Below are positions 60,744-64,000 of a stretch of 64,000 nucleotides of DNA, piece after piece; position 1 is the first letter of the stretch, and every line of letters begins with the position of its first letter. The position numbers and the translations under genes are program-made. The stretch covers positions 1-64,000 of the forward strand of contig SGPL01000098.1 of NCBI GenBank assembly GCA_004802705.1, given 5' to 3'. Below the pieces are notes generated by a model. It worked only from the letters and a program-made list of their open reading frames with translations. It searched no databases and had not been told where the DNA came from. The stretch comes from Bondarzewia mesenterica. Its lineage: Eukaryota; Basidiomycota; Agaricomycetes; Russulales; Bondarzewiaceae.

Positions 60744-61872
60744 TAGTCGTCGTAGCCCATCCTTCTTCTGCCCCACGAGACGAAGAGCTCCTTGGACTGT
60801 CGCCGGCGCGTAAACCAATTGCCCAAGATGATCCCCCATAGATATTCCACATACGTGACGCCCCCGTCCTTCATGCATACCAATCCTCAGTCTGAAAGAA
60901 CACTTACAACATATCAGGATAATACGGACCTTGCCCATCGAAATCCCGATAACCTCGATCGAGCCCTCGTATACACTCGCGCACGGCTTGCTGCGGAGGA
61001 CGCTGAGCACGTTGGCGACGATGACGGCGGCGTGTCGCTCGTATTTTATGAGCCCGTTACGCTCCTCATTGTCGACGACGTCGCCAGCGCAGAAGACGCG
61101 CGGGTGCGCGATGAGCTCGAGCGTTGGGCGTGTGCGAACGAGGCCGGATGGCGTCAGCGTGTCGGTGCCTAGGGTCTTGATGAAGTCGGTCGCGGGTCGG
61201 GCGCCGAAGGAGGATATCTGCGTCGGATGTTCATGTCATCCACTATTGTTTGGCCGAAAATAGGAGAGGATCTGGTGAAAAACGTACGACGAGGTCGGCG
61301 CGGAGAGGGAGGCCGCTGCGCGTGGTGACGAAGCCTTCTTCGGGCGTTATTTGGTCGAGGTGGTCATTGAAGACAAAGGTGATGCCCCGTGCGCGCATCT
61401 CTCGTGCGATGCGATCGCGGAAGTGGTTTGGGTAGGTTCGGTGCAATGGCAGAGGTCCGCTTTGGACGATCGTGATGCGTTTGTTCTGAGGTAGGTGAGC
61501 GGTGCGAGTGGTCTGCAGCTGGGGAAAAGAAGGTGCGACACGTACTGGCAAATAGTGCCTGATCTCTCCCGCAATTTCTGCAGGTATCTGTGAGTCGGTG
61601 GGTTGTTCGACGCGCAAGCGCGTGATTGGAGAGAGCTAGGACTGACCAATATTGACGGGTCCTCCACCTGCCGTGATAATTTCGTTTGCATCACGTATAC
61701 CCCGGCGGCCATCTCTCGATAAATCTCAGCGTCTCCTCTGCATCATCTGGATACTTCATAGGACCCTCATAAACAGTCCCAGGCGCGAGCACCAGCACAT
61801 CATACCACAACTTTGTCACCCCCTTCTCAGACTCCACCCCATTTACAACGACCCGACGCGAGGCTGATCATT
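60744..61872 (-). pseudogene. AIF/FSP1-like FAD oxidoreductase, 5' truncated and frame-broken
   Basis: Reads on the minus strand from ASRRVVVNGVESEKG through LWYDVLVLAPGTVYEGPMKY, IRDANEIITAGGGPVNIEIA, GEIRHYLP, KRITIVQSGPLPLHRTYPNH, RARGITFVFNDHLDQITPEE, RSGLPLRADLVV, HPRVFCAGDVVDNEERNGLI and KYERHAAVIVANVLS. It ends GNWFTRRRQSKELFVSWGRR and MGYDD. This matches the second (NAD(P)H) Rossmann domain and C-terminus of AIF-like/FSP1-like oxidoreductases. The first FAD-binding part is absent. Upstream of about 61872 a stop closes this frame and a different protein takes over. A C4 run (61700-61703) also shifts the frame. It is truncated by rearrangement, or the assembly is chimeric here. Confidence 0.6.
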
Positions 61873-62690
61873 TCGGCGACTGCAACGCCAACCGTGACGA
61901 TGGTTCCGGCTTCAATAGCCACAACAAGTGTCGCAGGGAAGTGGGTATAAATCCAGACGCCACCCGCTTGAGGGCGCGAAGCTGGTATGTACACGGCACT
62001 TACCCCCGCATCATAACGGTCGAAATCCCCGGAATAAAAGGTTTCGCAGTGAATGCCGATGAATGCCGCGAAAAAGGAGAGATAAGCAAGATTGAAAGCG
62101 GCGAATTCATGGAAGAGGCTGATCTGTCTGCGCTGGACTATAGTGGCAAGGATGATGGCGCTGGTTGTGTAAAACTCGACGCACCAGGCCGCTGCAGCGG
62201 GAGGGAATCTGTTGCGCGATGCGAACACGAAAGAAAGCACCACTGGTACAAGTCGAGATAATGAACATCAGTCTATCGTTCCCTGACAGACGCATGCATA
62301 CCAAAACTTACCTGTTGAGAGCGATTGGAAGTAAAGGGAGACGCGCATGCCTATCCCAGTCACGTCTGGATTTCCCGAGACCAAACAGTCGGGCGACATC
62401 TCGGGGGCGCAAAGGAAGATGAGCTTGGCCTCCGAAAGCCAGAATGAGGGAAGGAGTTGGCGACGACTGAATGAAAGTTCTGCCCAGTGCTACATATATG
62501 CCTACGTACATGCGCCCGAGGCTGTGTACAACTTTTAGTTGCACAGACTCCCAGACAACTCCCAAAGGGTCCAAAAGGAATTGAATCAAACCAAGATAGT
62601 ACTGAGCGCAGCCAAGGGCCGCCGCCATGAAGAGAGGACAAGGTGCGAGTGGCCGTACAGTACTGGTGGCTGTTCACCTCTGTGTCCAGT
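61873..62690 (-). CDS. fragment of an unrecognised hydrophobic protein
   Basis: Two adjoining minus-strand exons look coding. The first (about 62628-62308) holds MAAALGCAQYYLGLIQFLLD and ends LPLLPIALNR at a GTAAGT donor. The second (from about 62250) holds RNRFPPAAAAWCVEFYTTSA, IILATIVQRRQISLFHEFAA and FNLAYLSFFAAFIGIHCE. Hydrophobic runs suggest membrane segments. The family is not recognised. The reading runs straight into the AIF-like fragment without a clear end of its own (stop at 61827 in this frame). Confidence 0.35.
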
Positions 62691-64000
62691 GCAGAGCATC
62701 ATATGAAGGATCACTGACAAGTATTGATATGATATCGATACTTCGTTGGAAGCGCCTAAGTGCCTGGTGAGTCGCAGTCTAAATAGTAAGTGGAGGTGGT
62801 GTGACTCAATGGTGAGGCTGTTGCGTTGTCCGAGTCGCAGGATGCGCGCTAAGTTCAGCGTGAACTCGGTGACGGCTGTCAGATATGTAGCTGGCCAATA
62901 GCTGGCCTTCCTCTGAGGACATGCACGAAAACTGTACAGGCAATGACCTGCTCATCGAAGCGAGAGATGTGCTCTTTAATTATGGCAGTATTTTTGACCA
63001 GTGGGAACTATCAAATAGAAGGGACTTTTGAGTTGGAAACCAGTGAAGGCACGCCGCTGGCTGCGACCACGGCCGGACCGATGCAGTCTTTGGAAACTTT
63101 GTTATTCAATAATGTATTCGACTTGTCCGTCACTGCGCCTGCTATGGAGAGACTCAGTTACCAGTATGATGTTCGAGTGGATTGTACATACATGTACATT
63201 TTGCACATATCCAGACTCTGATTCGAGGAGAGCACTTGGGCGAGATATTCAGTTCAAGCGTCTGACCAGTCAAACCTTGATATCTGCGGTAATAGATATA
63301 TGATATGCAAACCATACAATGCAGCGACGATCTCGCCACACTTACCTTGCGGCCGACGAAATGCAGTAACATACGTATGCATCCTTGCCGGTCGCTGCAG
63401 CTGGATCTCCTCGAGTATTGATGAAGGAGTGGAGAGGACTTAAGCAACTCATGCGACCAGGCCCCCTAGGAAGAGGATCTCAGTAGCCCGGCAGTACAGC
63501 ATCGTCGCAATGTAGGTACCTGCCGATTTTTCAAGTTGTGCTAGGCGGTCAGACAGGAGGATCCTGAGGCACGAAGGTTGACGAGTGGCTACTCTGCCCC
63601 CGGGAGACTAGCTAGGCGTTACTTGAGTGCATGCGCCGAGCGTGGATGCTGCACGCAAACCGCCTTGACATGAATCCTCGACCGGAGACGGTGGAATGCA
63701 TTTTAAGAGCGCATGTGGGTGAAATGGCCCGGGCACGATGTGATGAAGGTGAGCTTGTTGGGCTAGCTGTACCGGGGGCAGCTGCACCCGCCCGTACCAC
63801 GCAGGCACACCACTCCCGCCGCGAAGTAGCTACAAATATTATCCAGTCATCAAGCCCATCAAAAGTCTCTATAAGATTTCCGTTGAAGAACCTCGAGTCC
63901 TGGTCTTTGGCATACACGTCTCTCCGTCGATTTTCCTCAAGGTAAGAAAAAGGTATTCGAGACAGCCAAGATTAGGAGATATCAGTCAATTACTTCTATC
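62691..64000. other. gap to the window edge, nothing recognised
   Basis: Short open frames on both strands near 62940-63300 and 63600-63950 carry no recognised domain. No gene is supported. Confidence 0.4.

Noticed and set aside
63608..63917. 101-codon minus-strand open frame near the right edge
   Set aside because: No recognised motif, no splice partners and Ala/Ser/Thr low complexity; not enough to call a gene.
1..64000. CRISPR arrays, insertion sequences or phage elements
   Set aside because: No regular spaced repeats or transposase frames; the gene structure is eukaryotic.

Overview
This window is nuclear DNA of a filamentous basidiomycete, most likely an Agaricomycete with a saprotrophic or wood-decay lifestyle. 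The evidence is many short (about 45-70 nt) GT-AG introns, compact genes on both strands, and typical fungal families: alcohol oxidase of the GMC family, Uds1 septation protein, MDM34 of ERMES, Clr2-type silencing factor, Egh16-like secreted protein, sedolisins and relics of FunK1 kinase. Scattered Ns mark a draft assembly. No CRISPR array, insertion sequence or recognisable retrotransposon open frame was seen.

Layout. 0-4 kb: the 3' part of an unknown gene, then an alcohol oxidase (-). 4-6 kb: gene-poor, with a diverged ~281 bp tandem duplication. 6-9.5 kb: a C2H2-like zinc-finger protein (+) and a secreted protein with an ADP-ribosyltransferase-like fold (-). 10.9-12 kb: protein phosphatase inhibitor 2 (+). 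12-17 kb: an accessory stretch of decayed genes (C2H2 fingers, FunK1 kinase). 17.2-21.2 kb: a 15-exon gene that I read as one 1047-residue protein joining a DUF2235/Tle1-like hydrolase, alpha-helical HEAT-like repeats and a seven-bladed WD40 propeller. 21.5-28.2 kb: S28 peptidase (-), initiator tRNA-Met (+), Clr2-like protein (-), STIMATE-family membrane protein (-). 28.4-38.2 kb: a housekeeping block with SEC18/NSF (+), Uds1 (-) and MDM34 (-). 39.5-43 kb: Egh16-like secreted protein (+) and an aldo-keto reductase pseudogene (+). 45.5-53.2 kb: flavin amine oxidase (+), TFIIB (+), Sit4/PP6 phosphatase (-), RRS1 (-). 54.5-60.5 kb: two tandem sedolisin (S53) proteases (+). 60.7-62.7 kb: an AIF-like oxidoreductase fragment (-) abutting a fragment of an unrecognised membrane protein. 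62.7-64 kb: nothing recognised.

How the genes fit together. Extracellular functions recur: S28 and two S53 peptidases for acid proteolysis, an alcohol oxidase as a possible H2O2 source, an amine oxidase, an Egh16-like protein and the ART-like secreted protein. The housekeeping genes (SEC18, TFIIB, RRS1, MDM34, PP6, IPP2) are intact and conserved. PP6 and IPP2 are both phosphatase-related but are about 38 kb apart and not obviously co-regulated. The most unusual content is the DUF2235-HEAT-WD40 gene, which resembles fungal NLR-like proteins in layout but has no NACHT domain, and the ART-like secreted protein.

A technical pattern matters to any reader. At least five otherwise well-conserved genes carry a +1 base in a short homopolymer run that breaks the frame, and a sixth case is probable. 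An assembly or base-calling artefact is more likely than six independent pseudogenes. The aldo-keto reductase is different: it carries two in-frame stop codons and looks truly dead.
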